Part shown: positions 1 through 11,966 of the stretch, one piece after another
Position numbering within the stretch: position 1 is the stretch's first letter
Layout of the letters: each line of letters begins with the position of its first letter
Made by a program: the position numbers and the translations under genes
The notes under the pieces: generated by a model
What the model saw: only the letters and a program-made list of their open reading frames with translations
Database searches by the model: none
Told to the model about the DNA's origin: nothing
Assembly (NCBI GenBank): GCA_964057225.1
Contig: OZ059898.1
Span: 9,734,001-9,798,000, forward strand
Origin: Auanema rhodensis
Taxonomy: Eukaryota > Nematoda > Chromadorea > Rhabditida > Rhabditidae
Direction of reading: 5' to 3'
DNA: 64,000 nucleotides

Positions 1-3000
1 GTTTACTTATTTGATTATAATACTTGAAATTCCAAAAACAGTAGAATAAAATTGAGAAAGCGACAAAAACAGTTGAACGATTTGAAGAGAATTGTAAGTT
101 TTAGAAAATAATTAAAAATTAGTTCTCTCTACTATTAACTGATTGTCGGCTAAAATATGGTAACAGTTTTTATAAAAAGTTTCCATGATTAGGATTAAAC
201 AAAAAAAAGAATTAAAGAGAAACACTTTTTGTTTACTTATTTGATTATAATACTTGAAATTCCAAAAACAGTAGAATAAAATTGAGAAAGCGACAAAAAC
301 AGTTGAACGATTTGAAGAGAATTGTAAGTTTTAGAAAATAATTAAAAATTAGTTCTCTCTACTATTAACTGATTGTCGGCTAAAATATGGTAACAGTTTT
401 TATAAAAAGGTTCCATGATTAGGACTAAACAAAAAAAAGAATCAAAAAGAAACACTTCTTGTTTACTTACTTGATTATAATACTTGAAATTCCAAAAACA
501 GTAAAATAAAATTGAGAAAGCGACAAAAACAGTTGAACGATTTGAAGACAATTGTAAGTTTTAGAAAAGAATTAAAGTTCAGCTATCTCTACTATTAACT
601 GACTATCGGCTAAAATAAGGTAACAGTTTTTATTGAAAGTTTCCATGATTAAGATTAAACAAAGAAAAAAATCAGAGAGAAACACTTCTTGTTTACTTAC
701 TTGATTATAATACTTGAAATGCCAACAAAAGTAAAGTAAAACTGTTAAAGCGAGTAAAACTGTTGAACAATTTGAAGACAATTGTAAGTTTAAGAAAAGA
801 ATTAAAGTTTAGCTTTGTCTACTATTAACTGAATGTCGGCTAAAATATGGTAACAGTTTTTATCAAAAGTTTCCATGATTAAGATTAAACAAAGAAAAAA
901 AATCAAAAAGAAACACTTCTTGTTTACTTACTTGATTATAATACTTGAAATTCCAAAAACAGTAGAATAAAATTGAGAAAGCGACAAAAACAGTTGAACG
1001 ATTTGAAGAGAATTGTAAGTTGAAGAAAAAATTAAAGTTTAGCTCTCTCTACTATTAACTGAATGTCGGCTAAAATATAGTAACAGTTTTTATTAAAAGT
1101 TTCCATGATTAAGATTAAACAAAGAAAAAAAATCAAAGAAAAACACTTCTTGTTTACTAATTTGATCATAACACTTGAAATGCCAACAAAAGTAAAGTAA
1201 AACTGTTAAAGCGAGTAAAACTGTTGAACAATTTGAAGACAATTGTAAGTTGAAGAAAAAAATTAAAGTTTAGCTCTCTCTACTATTAACTGAATGTCGG
1301 CTAAAATATGGTAACAGTTTTTATCAAAAGTTTCCATGATTAAGATTGAACAAAGAAAAAAAATCAAAAAGAAACACTTCTTGTTTACTTACTTGATTAT
1401 AATACTTGAAATTCCAAAAACAGTAGAATAAAATAGAGAAAACGACAAAAACAGTTGAACGATTTGAAGACAATTGTAAGTTTTAGAAAATAATTAAAAA
1501 TTAGTTCTCTCTACTATTAACTGATTGTCGGCTAAAATATGGTAACAGTTTTTATAAAAAGGTTCCATGATTAGGACTAAACAAAAAAAAGAATCAAAAA
1601 GAAACACTTCTTGTTTACTTACTTGATTATAATACTTGAAATTCAAAAAAAAGTAAAAAACAATTGAGAAAGCGACATAAACAGTTGAAAGATTTGAAGA
1701 GAATTGTAAGTTTCAGAAAAGAATTAAAGTTCAGCTATCTCTACTTTTAACTGATTAACGGCTAAAATAAGGTAACAGTTTTTATTGAAAGTTTCCGTGA
1801 TTGAGATTAAACAAAAAAAAAAATCAAAGAGAAACACTTCTTGTTTACTTACTTGATTATAATACTTGAAATTCCAAAAACAGTAGAATAAAATAGAGAA
1901 AACGACAAAAACAGTTGAACGATTTGAAGACAATTGTAAGTTTTAGAAAATAATTAAAAATTAGTTCTCTCTACTATTAACTGATTGTCGGCTAAAATAT
2001 GGTAACAGTTTTTATAAAAAGTTTCCATGATTAGGATTAAACAAAAAAAAGAATTAAAGAGAAACACTTTTTGTTTACTTATTTGATTATAATACTTGAA
2101 TTTCCAAAAACAGTAGAATAAAATTGAGAAAGCGACAAAAACAGTTGAACGATTTGAAGAGAATTGTAAGTTTTAGAAAAGAATTAAAGTTCAGCTATCT
2201 CTACTATTAACTGATTAACGGCTAAAATAAGGTAACAGTTTTTATTGAAAGTTTCCGTGATTGAGATAACACAAAGAAAAAAAAATCAAAGAGAAACACT
2301 TCCTTCTTGTTTACTTATTTGATTATAACACTTGAAATTCCAACAAAAGTAAAGTAAAACTGTTAAAGCGAGTAAAACTGTTGAACGATTTGAAGACAAT
2401 TGTAAGTTTAAGAAAAGAATTAAAGTTTAGCTTTGTCTACTATTAACTGATTATCGGCTGAAATATGGTGACAGTTTTTTTTTAAAAGTTTTCATGATTA
2501 GGATTAAACAAAAAAAAGAATCAAAAAGAAACACTTCTTGTTTACTTATTTGATTATAATACTTGAAATTCCAAAAACAGTAGAATAAAATTGAGAAAGC
2601 GACAAAAACAGTTGAACGATTTGAAGAGAATTGTAAGTTTTAGAAAATAATTAAAAATTAGTTCTCTCTACTATTAACTGATTGTCGGCTAAAATATGGT
2701 AACAGTTTTTATAAAAAGTTTCCATGATTAGGATTAAACAAAAAAAGAATTAAAGAGAAACACTTTTTGTTTACTTATTTGATTATAATACTTGAAATTC
2801 CAAAAACAGTAGAATAAAATTGAGAAAGCGACAAAAACAGTTGAACGATTTGAAGAGAATTGTAAGTTTTAGAAAAGAATTAAAGTTCAGCTTTCTCTAC
2901 TATTAACTGATTATCGGCTAAAATAAGGTAACAGTTTTTATTGAAAGTTTCCATGATTAAGATTAAACAAAAAAAAAAATCAAAGAGAAACACTTCTTGT

Positions 3001-3077
3001 TTACTAATTTGATTATAACACTTGAAAATCCAACAAAAGTAAAAAAAAAACTGTGAAAGCGGGTAAAACTGTTGAAC
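1..3077. repeat. tRNA-free satellite block, about 13 monomers
   Basis: Plain 230-bp monomers of mixed subfamilies, with no tRNA. Adjacent units 1-230 and 231-460 are close to identical over most of their length, which suggests recent local unequal exchange. One unit near 2266-2310 carries a distinctive GAGATAACACAAAG stretch and a CTTCCTTCTTG insertion. The same pair of markers recurs in higher-order units further right, for example near 10400 and 12130. Confidence 0.9.
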
Positions 3078-3116
3078 TATAACAGTCTTTATAAAATATA
3101 AATGATATTTTTTTAT

Positions 3117-3120
3117 AAAA
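3117..3120 (-). terminator. Pol III T4 terminator of tRNA-Gly
   Basis: Four T residues on the minus strand begin 8 nt beyond the discriminator base. A second TTTT lies at 3094-3097 as a possible back-up. The first T-run keeps the same offset (gene start minus 11 to minus 8) in the other cassettes. Confidence 0.85.
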
Positions 3121-3138
3121 GTGAAGTTGCATCGGCCG

Positions 3139-3149
3139 GGAATCGAACC
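3139..3149 (-). promoter_or_regulatory. Pol III B box of tRNA-Gly
   Basis: GGTTCGATTCC on the minus strand matches the B box GGTTCGANNCC bound by TFIIIC. It is present in all 38 full-length copies and absent from the three deleted copies at 24710, 25777 and 47322. Confidence 0.94.
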
Positions 3150-3180
3150 CGGGTCGCCCGCGTGGCAGGCGAGCATTCTA

Positions 3181-3191
3181 CCACTGAACCA
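3181..3191 (-). promoter_or_regulatory. Pol III A box of tRNA-Gly
   Basis: TGGTTCAGTGG on the minus strand matches the eukaryotic A box pattern TRGYNNARNGG. It lies at the same place in every copy, 7-17 bp inside the right-hand end of the gene. It is altered at one base in the copies at 55541, 56820 and 61211. Confidence 0.93.
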
Positions 3192-4861
3192 CCGATGCTT
3201 CGAAAATGTTAGATTGTTTCCGAAAAATTATGAAAAGTCAAGTTCTACTGATTTGAAGAGAATTGTAAGTTTTAGAAAATAATTAAAAATTAGTTCTCTC
3301 TACTATTAACTGATTGTCGGCTAAAATATGGTAACAGTTTTAATAAAAAGTTTCCATGATTAGGATTAAACAAAAAAAAAGAATTAAAGAGAAACACTTT
3401 TTGTTTACTTACTTGATTATAATACTTGAAATTCAAAAAAAAGTAAAAAACAATTGAGAAAGCGACATAAACAGTTGAACGATTTGAAGAGAATTGTAAG
3501 TTTCAGAAAAGAATTAAAGTTCAGCTATCTCTACTATTAACTGATTATCGGCTAAAATAAGGTAACAGTTTTTATTGAAAGTTTCCATGATTGAGATTAA
3601 ACAAAGAAAAAAATCAAAGAGAAACACTTCTTGTTTACTAATTTGATCATAACACTTGAAATGCCAACAAAAGTAAAGTAAAACTGTTAAAGCGAGTAAA
3701 ACTGTTGAACGATTTGAAGACAATTGTAAGTTGAAGAAAAAAATTAAAGTTTAGCTCTCTCTACTATTAACTGATTATCGGCTAAAATATAGTAACAGTT
3801 TTTATTAAAAGTTTCCATGATTAAGATTAAACAAAGAAAAAAAATCAAAGAAAAACACTTCTTGTTTACTAATTTGATCATAACACTTGAAATGCCAACA
3901 AAAGTAAAGTAAAACTGTTAAAGCGAGTAAAACTGTTGAACAATTTGAAGACAATTGTAAGTTGAAGAAAAAAATTAAAGTTTAGCTCTCTCTACTATTA
4001 ACTGAATGTCGGCTAAAATATGGTAACAGTTTTTATCAAAAGTTTCCATGATTAAGATTAAACAAAGAAAAAAAATCAAAAACAAACACTTCTTGTTTAC
4101 TTACTTGATTATAATACTTGAAATTCCAAAAACAGTAAAATAAAATTGAGAAAGCGACAAAAACAGTTGAACGATTTGAAGACAATTGTAAGTTTAAGAA
4201 AAGAATTAAAGTTTAGCTTTGTCTACTATTAACTGATTATCGGCTGAAATATGGTGACAGTTTTTTTTTAAAAGTTTTCATGATTAGGATTAAACAAAAA
4301 AAAGAATCAAAAAGAAACACTTCTTGTTTACTTATTTGATTATAACACTTGAAATTCCAACAAAAGTAAAGTAAAACTGTTAAAGCGAGTAAAACTGTTG
4401 AACGATTTGAAGACAATTGTAAGTTGAAGAAAAAAATTAAAGTTTAGCTCTCTCTACTATTAACTGATTATCGGCTAAAATATAGTAACAGTTTTTATTA
4501 AAAGTTTCCATGATTAAGATTAAACAAAGAAAAAAAATCAAAGAAAAACACTTCTTGTTTACTAATTTGATCATAACACTTGAAATGCCAACAAAAGTAA
4601 AGTAAAACTGTTAAAGCGAGTAAAACTGTTGAACAATTTGAAGACAATTGTAAGTTGAAGAAAAAAATTAAAGTTTAGCTCTCTCTACTATTAACTGAAT
4701 GTCGGCTAAAATATGGTAACAGTTTTAATAAAAAGTTTCCATGATTAGGATTAAACAAAAAAAAGAATTAAAGAGAAACACTTTTTGTTTACTTATTTGA
4801 TTATAATACTTGAAATTCCAAAAACAGTAAAATAAAATTGAGAAAGCGACAAAAACAGTTG

Positions 4862-7339
4862 AACGATTTGAAGACAATTGTAAGTTTAAGAAAAGAATTA
4901 AAGTTTAGCTTTGTCTACTATTAACTGATTATCGGCTGAAATATGGTGACAGTTTTTTTTTAAAAGTTTTCATGATTAGGATTAAACAAAAAAAAGAATC
5001 AAAAAGAAACACTTCTTGTTTACTTATTTGATTATAATACTTGAAATTTCAAAAACAGTAGAATAAAATTGAGAAAGCGACAAAAACAGTTGAACGATTT
5101 GAAGAGAATTGTAAGTTTTAGAAAATAATTAAAAATTAGTTCTCTCTACTATTAACTGATTGTCGGCTAAAATATGGTAACAGTTTTTATAAAAAGTTTC
5201 CATGATTAGGATTAAACAAAAAAAGAATTAAAGAGAAACACTTTTTGTTTACTTATTTGATTATAATACTTGAAATTCCAAAAACAGTAGAATAAAATTG
5301 AGAAAGCGACAAAAACAGTTGAACGATTTGAAGAGAATTGTAAGTTTTAGAAAAGAATTAAAGTTCAGCTTTCTCTACTATTAACTGATTATCGGCTAAA
5401 ATAAGGTAACAGTTTTTATTGAAAGTTTCCATGATTAAGATTAAACAAAAAAAAAAATCAAAGAGAAACACTTCTTGTTTACTAATTTGATTATAACACT
5501 TGAAAATCCAACAAAAGTAAAAAAAAAACTGTGAAAGCGGGTAAAACTGTTGAACTATAACAGTCTTTATAAAATATAAATGATATTTTTTTATAAAAGT
5601 GAAGTTGCATCGGCCGGGAATCGAACCCGGGTCGCCCGCGTGGCAGGCGAGCATTCTACCACTGAACCACCGATGCTTCGAAAATGTTAGATTGTTTCCG
5701 AAAAATTATGAAAAGTCAAGTTCTACTGATTTGAAGAGAATTGTAAGTTTTAGAAAATAATTAAAAATTAGTTCTCTCTACTATTAACTGATTGTCGGCT
5801 AAAATATGGTAACAGTTTTAATAAAAAGTTTCCATGATTAGGATTAAACAAAAAAAAAGAATTAAAGAGAAACACTTTTTGTTTACTTACTTGATTATAA
5901 TACTTGAAATTCAAAAAAAAGTAAAAAACAATTGAGAAAGCGACATAAACAGTTGAACGATTTGAAGAGAATTGTAAGTTTCAGAAAAGAATTAAAGTTC
6001 AGCTATCTCTACTATTAACTGATTATCGGCTAAAATAAGGTAACAGTTTTTATTGAAAGTTTCCATGATTGAGATTAAACAAAGAAAAAAATCAAAGAGA
6101 AACACTTCTTGTTTACTAATTTGATCATAACACTTGAAATGCCAACAAAAGTAAAGTAAAACTGTTAAAGCGAGTAAAACTGTTGAACGATTTGAAGACA
6201 ATTGTAAGTTGAAGAAAAAAATTAAAGTTTAGCTCTCTCTACTATTAACTGATTATCGGCTAAAATATAGTAACAGTTTTTATTAAAAGTTTCCATGATT
6301 AAGATTAAACAAAGAAAAAAAATCAAAGAAAAACACTTCTTGTTTACTAATTTGATCATAACACTTGAAATGCCAACAAAAGTAAAGTAAAACTGTTAAA
6401 GCGAGTAAAACTGTTGAACAATTTGAAGACAATTGTAAGTTGAAGAAAAAAATTAAAGTTTAGCTCTCTCTACTATTAACTGAATGTCGGCTAAAATATG
6501 GTAACAGTTTTTATCAAAAGTTTCCATGATTAAGATTAAACAAAGAAAAAAAATCAAAAAGAAACACTTCTTGTTTACTTACTTGATTATAATACTTGAA
6601 ATTCCAAAAACAGTAAAATAAAATTGAGAAAGCGACAAAAACAGTTGAACGATTTGAAGACAATTGTAAGTTTAAGAAAAGAATTAAAGTTTAGCTTTGT
6701 CTACTATTAACTGATTATCGGCTGAAATATGGTGACAGTTTTTTTTTAAAAGTTTTCATGATTAGGATTAAACAAAAAAAAGAATCAAAAAGAAACACTT
6801 CTTGTTTACTTATTTGATTATAACACTTGAAATTCCAACAAAAGTAAAGTAAAACTGTTAAAGCGAGTAAAACTGTTGAACGATTTGAAGACAATTGTAA
6901 GTTGAAGAAAAAAATTAAAGTTTAGCTCTCTCTACTATTAACTGATTATCGGCTAAAATATAGTAACAGTTTTTATTAAAAGTTTCCATGATTAAGATTA
7001 AACAAAGAAAAAAAATCAAAGAAAAACACTTCTTGTTTACTAATTTGATCATAACACTTGAAATGCCAACAAAAGTAAAGTAAAACTGTTAAAGCGAGTA
7101 AAACTGTTGAACAATTTGAAGACAATTGTAAGTTGAAGAAAAAAATTAAAGTTTAGCTCTCTCTACTATTAACTGAATGTCGGCTAAAATATGGTAACAG
7201 TTTTGATAAAAAGTTTCCATGATTAGGATTAAACAAAAAAAAGAATTAAAGAGAAACACTTTTTGTTTACTTATTTGATTATAATACTTGAAATTCCAAA
7301 AACAGTAAAATAAAATTGAGAAAGCGACAAAAACAGTTG
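4862..7339. repeat. 2478-bp higher-order repeat, copy 2
   Basis: Second tandem copy of the block starting near 2384. Similarity at the 2478-bp shift continues to about 7580 before the monomer order changes. Near 7204 this copy reads TTTTGATAAA where copy 1 reads TTTTAATAAA. Confidence 0.8.
5606..5676 (-). tRNA. tRNA-Gly-GCC: tRNA-Gly (anticodon GCC)
   Basis: Full length and identical to the consensus copy at 3128, in a type A cassette. It is the 2478-bp duplicate of that gene. The stop T-run lies at 5595-5598. Confidence 0.97.
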
Positions 7340-10112
7340 AACGATTTGAAGACAATTGTAAGTTTAAGAAAAGAATTAAAGTTTAGCTTTGTCTACTATT
7401 AACTGATTATCGGCTGAAATATGGTGACAGTTTTTTTTTAAAAGTTTTCATGATTAGGATTAAACAAAAAAAAGAATCAAAAAGAAACACTTCTTGTTTA
7501 CTTATTTGATTATAATACTTGAAATTTCAAAAACAGTAGAATAAAATTGAGAAAGCGACAAAAACAGTTGAACGATTTGAAGAGAATTGTAAGTTTTAGA
7601 AAAGAATTAAAGTTTAGCTCTCTCTACTATTAACTGACTATCGGCTAAAATAAGGTAACAGTTTTTATTGAAAGTTTCCATGATTGAGATTAAACAAAGA
7701 AAAAAATCAAAGAGAAACACTTCTTGTTTACTAATTTGATCATAACACTTGAAATGCCAACAAAAGTAAAGTAAAACTGTTAAAGCGAGTAAAACTGTTG
7801 AACGATTTGAAGACAATTGTAAGTTGAAGAAAAAAATTAAAGTTTAGCTCTCTCTACTATTAACTGATTATCGGCTAAAATATAGTAACAGTTTTTATTA
7901 AAAGTTTCCATGATTAAGATTAAACAAAGAAAAAAAATCAAAGAAAAACACTTCTTGTTTACTAATTTGATCATAACACTTGAAATGCCAACAAAAGTAA
8001 AGTAAAACTGTTAAAGCGAGTAAAACTGTTGAACAATTTGAAGACAATTGTAAGTTGAAGAAAAAAATTAAAGTTTAGCTCTCTCTACTATTAACTGAAT
8101 GTCGGCTAAAATATGGTAACAGTTTTTATCAAAAGTTTCCATGATTAAGATTAAACAAAGAAAAAAAATCAAAAAGAAACACTTCTTGTTTACTTACTTG
8201 ATTATAATACTTGAAATTCCAAAAACAGTAAAATAAAATTGAGAAAGCGACAAAAACAGTTGAACGATTTGAAGACAATTGTAAGTTTAAGAAAAGAATT
8301 AAAGTTTAGCTTTGTCTACTATTAACTGATTATCGGCTGAAATATGGTGACAGTTTTTTTTTAAAAGTTTTCATGATTAGGATTAAACAAAAAAAAGAAT
8401 CAAAAAGAAACACTTCTTGTTTACTTATTTGATTATAACACTTGAAATTCCAACAAAAGTAAAGTAAAACTGTTAAAGCGAGTAAAACTGTTGAACGATT
8501 TGAAGACAATTGTCAGTTGAAGAAAAAAATTAAAGTTTAGCTCTCTCTACTATTAACTGATTATCGGCTAAAATATAGTAACAGTTTTTATTAAAAGTTT
8601 CCATGATTAAGATTAAACAAGGAAAAAAAATCAAAGAAAAACACTTCTTGTTTACTAATTTGATCATAACACTTGAAATGCCAACAAAAGTAAAGTAAAA
8701 CTGTTAAAGCGAGTAAAACTGTTGAACAATTTGAAGACAATTGTAAGTTGAAGAAAAAAATTAAAGTTTAGCTCTCTCTACTATTACCTGAATGTCGGCT
8801 AAAATATGGTAACAGTTTTAATAAAAAGTTTCCATGATTAGGATTAAACAAAAAAAAGAATTAAAGAGAAACACTTTTTGTTTACTTATTTGATTATAAT
8901 ACTTGAAATTCCAAAAACAGTAAAATAAAATTGAGAAAGCGACAAAAACAGTTGAACGATTTGAAGACAATTGTAAGTTTAAGAAAAGAATTAAAGTTTA
9001 GCTTTGTCTACTATTAACTGATTATCGGCTGAAATATGGTGACAGTTTTTTTTTAAAAGTTTTCATGATTAGGATTAAACAAAAAAAAGAATCAAAAAGA
9101 AACACTTCTTGTTTACTTATTTGATTATAATACTTGAAATTTCAAAAACAGTAGAATAAAATTGAGAAAGCGACAAAAACAGTTGAACGATTTGAAGAGA
9201 ATTGTAAGTTTTAGAAAAGAATTAAAGTTTAGCTCTCTCTACTATTAACTGATTATCGGCTAAAATATAGTAACAGTTTTTATTAAAAGTTTCCATGATT
9301 AAGATTAAACAAAGAAAAAAAATCAAAGAAAAACACTTCTTGTTTACTAATTTGATCATAACACTTGAAATGCCAACAAAAGTAAAGTAAAACTGTTAAA
9401 GCGAGTAAAACTGTTGAACAATTTGAAGACAATTGTAAGTTGAAGAAAAAAATTAAAGTTTAGCTCTCTCTACTATTAACTGAATGTCGGCTAAAATATG
9501 GTAACAGTTTTTATCAAAAGTTTCCATGATTAAGATTAAACAAAGAAAAAAAATCAAAAAGAAACACTTCTTGTTTACTTACTTGATTATAATACTTGAA
9601 ATTCCAAAAACAGTAGAATAAAATAGAGAAAACGACAAAAACAGTTGAACGATTTGAAGACAATTGTAAGTTTTAGAAAATAATTAAAAATTAGTTCTCT
9701 CTACTATTAACTGATTGTCGGCTAAAATATGGTAACAGTTTTTATAAAAAGGTTCCATGATTAGGACTAAACAAAAAAAAGAATCAAAAAGAAACACTTC
9801 TTGTTTACTTACTTGATTATAATACTTGAAATTCAAAAAAAAGTAAAAAACAATTGAGAAAGCGACATAAACAGTTGAACGATTTGAAGAGAATTGTAAG
9901 TTTCAGAAAAGAATTAAAGTTCAGCTATCTCTACTTTTAACTGATTAACGGCTAAAATAAGGTAACAGTTTTTATTGAAAGTTTCCGTGATTGAGATTAA
10001 ACAAAGAAAAAAAAATCAAAGAGAAACACTTCTTGTTTACTTATTTGATTATAACACTTGAAAATCCAACAAAAGTAAAATAAAACTGTGAAAGCGGGTA
10101 AAACTGTTGAAC
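5728..10112. repeat. tRNA-free satellite block, about 19 monomers
   Basis: Plain monomers only, forming the longest tRNA-free interval of the window together with the first block. It includes a seven-monomer repeat: roughly 6010-7580 recurs at 7625-9195, a shift of 1615 bp. Confidence 0.88.
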
Positions 10113-10162
10113 TAAAACAGTCTTTATAAAATATAAATGATATATTTTTATAAAAGTGAAGT

Positions 10163-10233
10163 TGCATCGGCCGGGAATCGAACCCGGGTCACCCGCGTGG
10201 CAGGCGAGCATTCTACCACTGAACCACCGATGC
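10163..10233 (-). tRNA. tRNA-Gly-GCC: tRNA-Gly (anticodon GCC), T44 variant
   Basis: Full length, in a type B cassette. The first variable-loop base is T instead of C, giving TGAC for CGAC. This change does not break a stem or touch the A or B box. The same variant is found only at 11896 and 19171. All three are followed by a type A copy 1098-1099 bp to the right, so the base marks one higher-order lineage. Confidence 0.95.
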
Positions 10234-11261
10234 TTCGAAAATGTTAGATTGTTTCCGAAAAATTATGAAAAGTCAAGTTCTACTGATTTGAAGAGAATTG
10301 TAAGTTTTAGAAAATAATTAAAAATTAGTTCTCTCTACTATTAACTGATTAACGGCTAAAATAAGGTAACAGTTTTTATTGAAAGTTTCCGTGATTGAGA
10401 TAACACAAAGAAAAAAAAATCAAAGAGAAACACTTCCTTCTTGTTTACTTATTTGATTATAACACTTGAAATTCCAACAAAAGTAAAGTAAAACTGTTAA
10501 AGCGAGTAAAACTGTTGAACGATTTGAAGAGAATTGTAAGTTTTAGAAAAGAATTAAAGTTTAGCTTTGTCTACTATTAACTGATTATCGGCTGAAATAT
10601 GGTGACAGTTTTTTTTTAAAAGTTTTCATGATTAGGATTAAACAAAAAAAAGAATCAAAAAGAAACACTTCTTGTTTACTTATTTGATTATAATACTTGA
10701 AATTCCAAAAACAGTAGAATAAAATTGAGAAAGCGACAAAAACAGTTGAACGATTTGAAGAGAATTGTAAGTTTTAGAAAATAATTAAAAATTAGTTCTC
10801 TCTACTACTAACTGATTGTCGGCTAAAATATGGTAACAGTTTTTATAAAAAGTTTCCATGATTAGGATTAAACAAAAAAAGAATTAAAGAGAAACACTTT
10901 TTGTTTACTTATTTGATTATAATACTTGAAATTCCAAAAACAGTAGAATAAAATTGAGAAAGCGACAAAAACAGTTGAACGATTTGAAGAGAATTGTAAG
11001 TTTTAGAAAAGAATTAAAGTTCAGCTTTCTCTACTATTAACTGATTATCGGCTAAAATAAGGTAACAGTTTTTATTGAAAGTTTCCATGATTAAGATTAA
11101 ACAAAGAAAAAAATCAAAGAGAAACACTTCTTGTTTACTAATTTGATTATAACACTTGAAAATCCAACAAAAGTAAAAAAAAAACTGTGAAAGCGGGTAA
11201 AACTGTTGAACTATAACAGTCTTTATAAAATATAAATGATATTTTTTTATAAAAGTGAAGT

Positions 11262-11332
11262 TGCATCGGCCGGGAATCGAACCCGGGTCGCCCGCGTGGC
11301 AGGCGAGCATTCTACCACTGAACCACCGATGC
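11262..11332 (-). tRNA. tRNA-Gly-GCC: tRNA-Gly (anticodon GCC)
   Basis: Full-length consensus copy in a type A cassette. It is 1099 bp from the T44 variant at 10163 and 634 bp from the next one at 11896. Confidence 0.97.
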
Positions 11333-11895
11333 TTCGAAAATGTTAGATTGTTTCCGAAAAATTATGAAAAGTCAAGTTCTACTGATTTGAAGAGAATTGT
11401 AAGTTTTAGAAAATAATTAAAAATTAGTTCTCTCTACTATTAACTGATTGTCGGCTAAAATATGGTAACAGTTTTTATAAAAAGGTTCCATGATTAGGAC
11501 TAAACAAAAAAAAGAATCAAAAAGAAACACTTCTTGTTTACTTACTTGATTATAATACTTGAAATTCAAAAAAAAGTAAAAAACAATTGAGAAAGCGACA
11601 TAAACAGTTGAACGATTTGAAGAGAATTGTAAGTTTCAGAAAAGAATTAAAGTTCAGCTATCTCTACTTTTAACTGATTAACGGCTAAAATAAGGTAACA
11701 GTTTTTATTGAAAGTTTCCGTGATTGAGATTAAACAAAGAAAAAAAAATCAAAGAGAAACACTTCTTGTTTACTTATTTGATTATAACACTTGAAAATCC
11801 AACAAAAGTAAAATAAAACTGTGAAAGCGGGTAAAACTGTTGAACTAAAACAGTCTTTATAAAATATAAATGATATATTTTTATAAAAGTGAAGT

Positions 11896-11966
11896 TGCAT
11901 CGGCCGGGAATCGAACCCGGGTCACCCGCGTGGCAGGCGAGCATTCTACCACTGAACCACCGATGC
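11896..11966 (-). tRNA. tRNA-Gly-GCC: tRNA-Gly (anticodon GCC), T44 variant
   Basis: Full length, type B cassette, with the TGAC variable region. It is the 1733-bp duplicate of the copy at 10163. Confidence 0.95.

Larger units (their letters stand above)
3128..3198 (-). tRNA. tRNA-Gly-GCC: tRNA-Gly (anticodon GCC)
   Basis: Cytosolic glycine tRNA that decodes GGC and GGU. The 71-nt minus-strand sequence folds as a standard cloverleaf: acceptor stem GCATCGG with CCGATGC, D arm starting GTTC, anticodon stem CTCGC with GCGGG around loop CTGCCAC, variable bases CGAC, and T stem CCGGG with CCCGG around loop TTCGATT. The discriminator base is A at 3128. The anticodon GCC lies at 3164-3166. There is no intron and no encoded CCA, as expected for a eukaryotic nuclear gene. 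Internal A and B boxes are intact, and a T4 Pol III stop begins 8 nt after the gene. This is the consensus sequence shared by most copies in the array. Expression cannot be judged from sequence. Confidence 0.97.
3078..3249 (-). other. tRNA cassette in satellite monomer (type example, type A)
   Basis: A plain monomer reads GTTGAAC directly followed by GATTTGAAG. Here those two words are separated by 172 bp (3078-3249) containing the tRNA at 3128-3198, about 50 bp of 3' flank and about 51 bp of 5' flank. The same two junctions bracket the full-length tRNAs I checked, which points to a single founding event. I see no target-site duplication and no A-tail. Type A cassettes begin TATAACAG and contain GATATTTTTTTAT; type B begin TAAAACAG and contain GATATATTTTTAT. 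Types C and D occur only right of 55 kb. Confidence 0.85.
2384..4861. repeat. 2478-bp higher-order repeat, copy 1
   Basis: A block of nine plain monomers plus one tRNA-bearing unit. It is followed by a near-identical copy at a shift of 2478 bp, so tRNA 3128 corresponds to tRNA 5606. Differences seen include CAAAAACAAAC near 4076 against CAAAAAGAAAC near 6554. Edges are approximate. Confidence 0.8.
9660..11392. repeat. 1733-bp higher-order repeat, copy 1
   Basis: Holds a type B tRNA (10163) and, 1099 bp further right, a type A tRNA (11262). It repeats immediately at a shift of 1733 bp. Edges are approximate. Confidence 0.8.

Noticed and set aside
342-551. Recurrent 69-codon minus-strand frame beginning SSNRSTV, hydrophobic and seen many times
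   Set aside because: It begins at TTG, not ATG, spans one monomer, and exists only because the monomer happens to lack stops in that frame. The 230-bp period is not a multiple of three, so it cannot continue across units.
2880-3176. Recurrent minus-strand open frame of about 98 codons beginning MLACHAGDPGS, and the related 63-, 70-, 83- and 92-codon frames
   Set aside because: The start codon lies inside the tRNA and the first residues are a translation of the tRNA body. The rest is AT-rich satellite. Frames break or switch with single-base changes in A-runs, as expected of non-coding DNA.
3078-3249. tRNA-derived SINE or other retroposed element
   Set aside because: The tRNA is complete with a proper terminator a few bases after its end. 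There is no tRNA-unrelated body, no A-tail or simple-repeat tail, and no target-site duplication, and copies are never dispersed at new positions in the monomer.
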